Source: [Actinomadura] parvosata subsp. kistnae | Lineage (GTDB): Bacteria > Actinomycetota > Actinomycetes > Streptosporangiales > Streptosporangiaceae | DNA length: 64,000 nucleotides | Direction of reading: 5' to 3' | NCBI RefSeq assembly: GCF_900323885.1 | Contig: NZ_OOHJ01000022.1 | Coordinates: forward strand, 992,001 to 1,056,000 | Shown here: piece after piece, positions 62,775 through 64,000 of the stretch | Layout: every line of letters begins with the position of its first letter | Numbering within the stretch: position 1 is the stretch's first letter | Translations under genes and position numbers: made by a program | The notes under the pieces: model-generated | Seen by the model: the letters and a program-made list of their open reading frames with translations, nothing else | Database searches by the model: none | Told to the model about the DNA's origin: nothing

Positions 62775-62796
62775 AATACCGTAGATTGTATACTGA
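62775..62796 (+). promoter_or_regulatory. Operator elements before the formate dehydrogenase gene
   Basis: aataccgtag (ATACCGTA core, 62776-62784) and gtatactgaat (GTATAC palindrome, 62788-62793) lie between the reductase stop and the formate dehydrogenase start. They are close relatives of the island operator. Confidence 0.7.
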
Positions 62797-62807
62797 ATGG
62801 AGGGATC

Positions 62808-64000
62808 ATGAGCTATGACCGCCTGACCCATCCACTGGTACGCGAGAACGGCGTGCTGCGCAAGGCGTCGTGGGAGGAGGCGCTGGAGGTCGCGGCAGAG
62901 GGTTTCCGCCGCAACATAGAACGGCACGGCCCCGACAGCTTCGCGATGCTGTCGTGCGCCCGCTCGACCAACGAGATGAACTACATCGGGCAGAAGTTCA
63001 CCCGCGTGGTGATCGGCACCAACAACGTGGACTCCTGCAACCGCACGTGCCACGCCCCCAGCGTGGCGGGCCTGTCGGCGGTGTTCGGCAGCGGTGGCGG
63101 CACCTCCTCCTACCAGGAGGTCGAGGACACCGACGTGATCGTCATGTGGGGCTCGGCGGCCCGCAACGCCCACCCCATCTTCTTCCAGCACGTGCTCAAG
63201 GGCATCCACAACGGCGCCAGGATGTTCGCGGTGGACCCGCGGCGCACCGGCACCGCCCAGTGGGCCGACCTCTGGCTCGGCCTCAACGTCGGCACCGACA
63301 TCCCCCTCGCCCACGCCGTCGCCCGCGAGATCATCCACGCGGGCCTGCACAACACGGCGTTCATCGAGCGGGCCACGGTCGGCTTCGAGGAGTTCAAGGA
63401 GTCGGTCGAGCCGTGGACGCTCACGGCGGCCGAGCAGGTGACCGGGGTGCCCGCGGAGGCCATCCGCGAGCTGGCCCACGCCTACGCCCGCGCCGACCGC
63501 GCCCAGTTGTGCTGGACGCTCGGCATCACCGAGCACCACAACGCCACCGACAACGTCCGGGCGCTGATCAACCTGGCCCTGCTGACCGGCCACGTCGGCC
63601 GCTACGGCTCCGGCCTGTCGCCGCTGCGCGGCCAGAACAACGTGCAGGGCGGCGGCGACATGGGCGCCATCCCCAACCGCCTGCCCGGCTTCCAGGACAT
63701 CCTCGACCCGAAGATCCGCGAGCGGTTCGAGGGCGCCTGGGGCCGCCCGATCCAGCCCCGCTACGGCCGCAACCTCACGCAGATGCTGGAGGGCATGGCC
63801 GAGGGCGAGGTCACCACCTGCTACATGATCGGCGAGAACCCGGTGCAGTCGGAGGCCGACTCGCTGGCCTGCATCAAGCGGCTGTCCATGCTCGACCACC
63901 TCGTCGTGCAGGACATCTTCCTCACCAAGACCGCGCAGATGGCCGACGTGGTGCTGCCGGCCAGCGCCGCCTGGTGCGAGGCCGACGGCACGTTCACCAA
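62808..64000 (+). CDS. fdhF: Molybdenum formate dehydrogenase catalytic subunit (3' end outside window)
   Basis: The open frame runs to the window edge. It keeps the molybdopterin-dependent oxidoreductase core: a probable Mo-ligand Cys in SCNRTCHAPSVAGL, the VMWGSAARNAHPIFF loop, RGQNNVQGGGDMG and IGENPVQSEAD. It starts MSYDRLTHPLVREN, a point normally reached only after the N-terminal [4Fe-4S] domain, so that domain with its four Cys appears absent. GGAGG before the ATG and the operator directly upstream support this start. It should oxidise formate from formyl-CoA. Confidence 0.85.
   Translation, partial: MSYDRLTHPLVRENGVLRKASWEEALEVAAEGFRRNIERHGPDSFAMLSCARSTNEMNYIGQKFTRVVIGTNNVDSCNRTCHAPSVAGLSAVFGSGGGTSSYQEVEDTDVIVMWGSAARNAHPIFFQHVLKGIHNGARMFAVDPRRTGTAQWADLWLGLNVGTDIPLAHAVAREIIHAGLHNTAFIERATVGFEEFKESVEPWTLTAAEQVTGVPAEAIRELAHAYARADRAQLCWTLGITEHHNATDNVRALINLALLTGHVGRYGSGLSPLRGQNNVQGGGDMGAIPNRLPGFQDILDPKIRERFEGAWGRPIQPRYGRNLTQMLEGMAEGEVTTCYMIGENPVQSEADSLACIKRLSMLDHLVVQDIFLTKTAQMADVVLPASAAWCEADGTFT

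Overview
The window comes from a high-GC, GC3-rich filamentous actinomycete. A HrdB-type principal sigma factor, the dgt-dnaG-sigA grouping, a DUF397 protein beside an XRE regulator, and many GTG starts all fit this. A Streptosporangiaceae (Nonomuraea-like) host is my best guess, but it is an inference from gene content only.

Layout. 0-12 kb is conserved chromosomal core: a zinc-ribbon FHA protein with GlnX/GlnH-like genes (the PknG amino-acid sensing arrangement), the principal sigma factor, DnaG primase, an M23-like lipoprotein, an FAD reductase, dGTPase and an M48 protease. 12-25 kb is a patchwork of small accessory genes: HxlR/tautomerase, an orphan ATP-synthase c subunit, MarR/hydrolase with twin operators, truncated GNAT and RibD fragments, an Ig-like protein without a signal peptide, and a frameshifted XRE regulator with DUF397. 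25-40 kb holds a frameshifted ppdK, a lone cytochrome b, a seven-gene operon (small secreted peptide, MoxR, DUF58, VWA, HtrA-like protease, response regulator, histidine kinase), a large secreted M14 carboxypeptidase and one IS110-family element. glyS and two small genes follow.

From 42.8 kb to the right edge lies a coherent oxalate-utilisation island. Frc makes oxalyl-CoA. An unusual ThDP enzyme in the Oxc position would decarboxylate it to formyl-CoA, and a molybdenum formate dehydrogenase (served by an adjacent moeA) would oxidise the released formate. A ketopantoate-reductase homologue probably reduces oxalyl-CoA to glyoxylate. Gcl, GlxR and Hyi then carry glyoxylate to glycerate. Two CoA-ligase systems, an MFS carrier, an Nramp-like protein and TerC complete the set. 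A short inverted repeat, ATAC-N-GTAT, recurs in the four main control regions of the island, with a degenerate copy before the FadR-type GntR gene. One regulator therefore probably controls the whole island and itself.

A second theme is structural. Short tandem duplications (15-32 bp, 2-7 copies) sit over or just after the stop codons of at least eight genes. A 92-bp array follows ppdK and a 17-18-bp array lies between IS110 and glyS. Three apparent single-base deletions (XRE regulator, ppdK, HtrA-like protease) may be real or sequencing errors. No tRNA, rRNA or CRISPR array was recognised.
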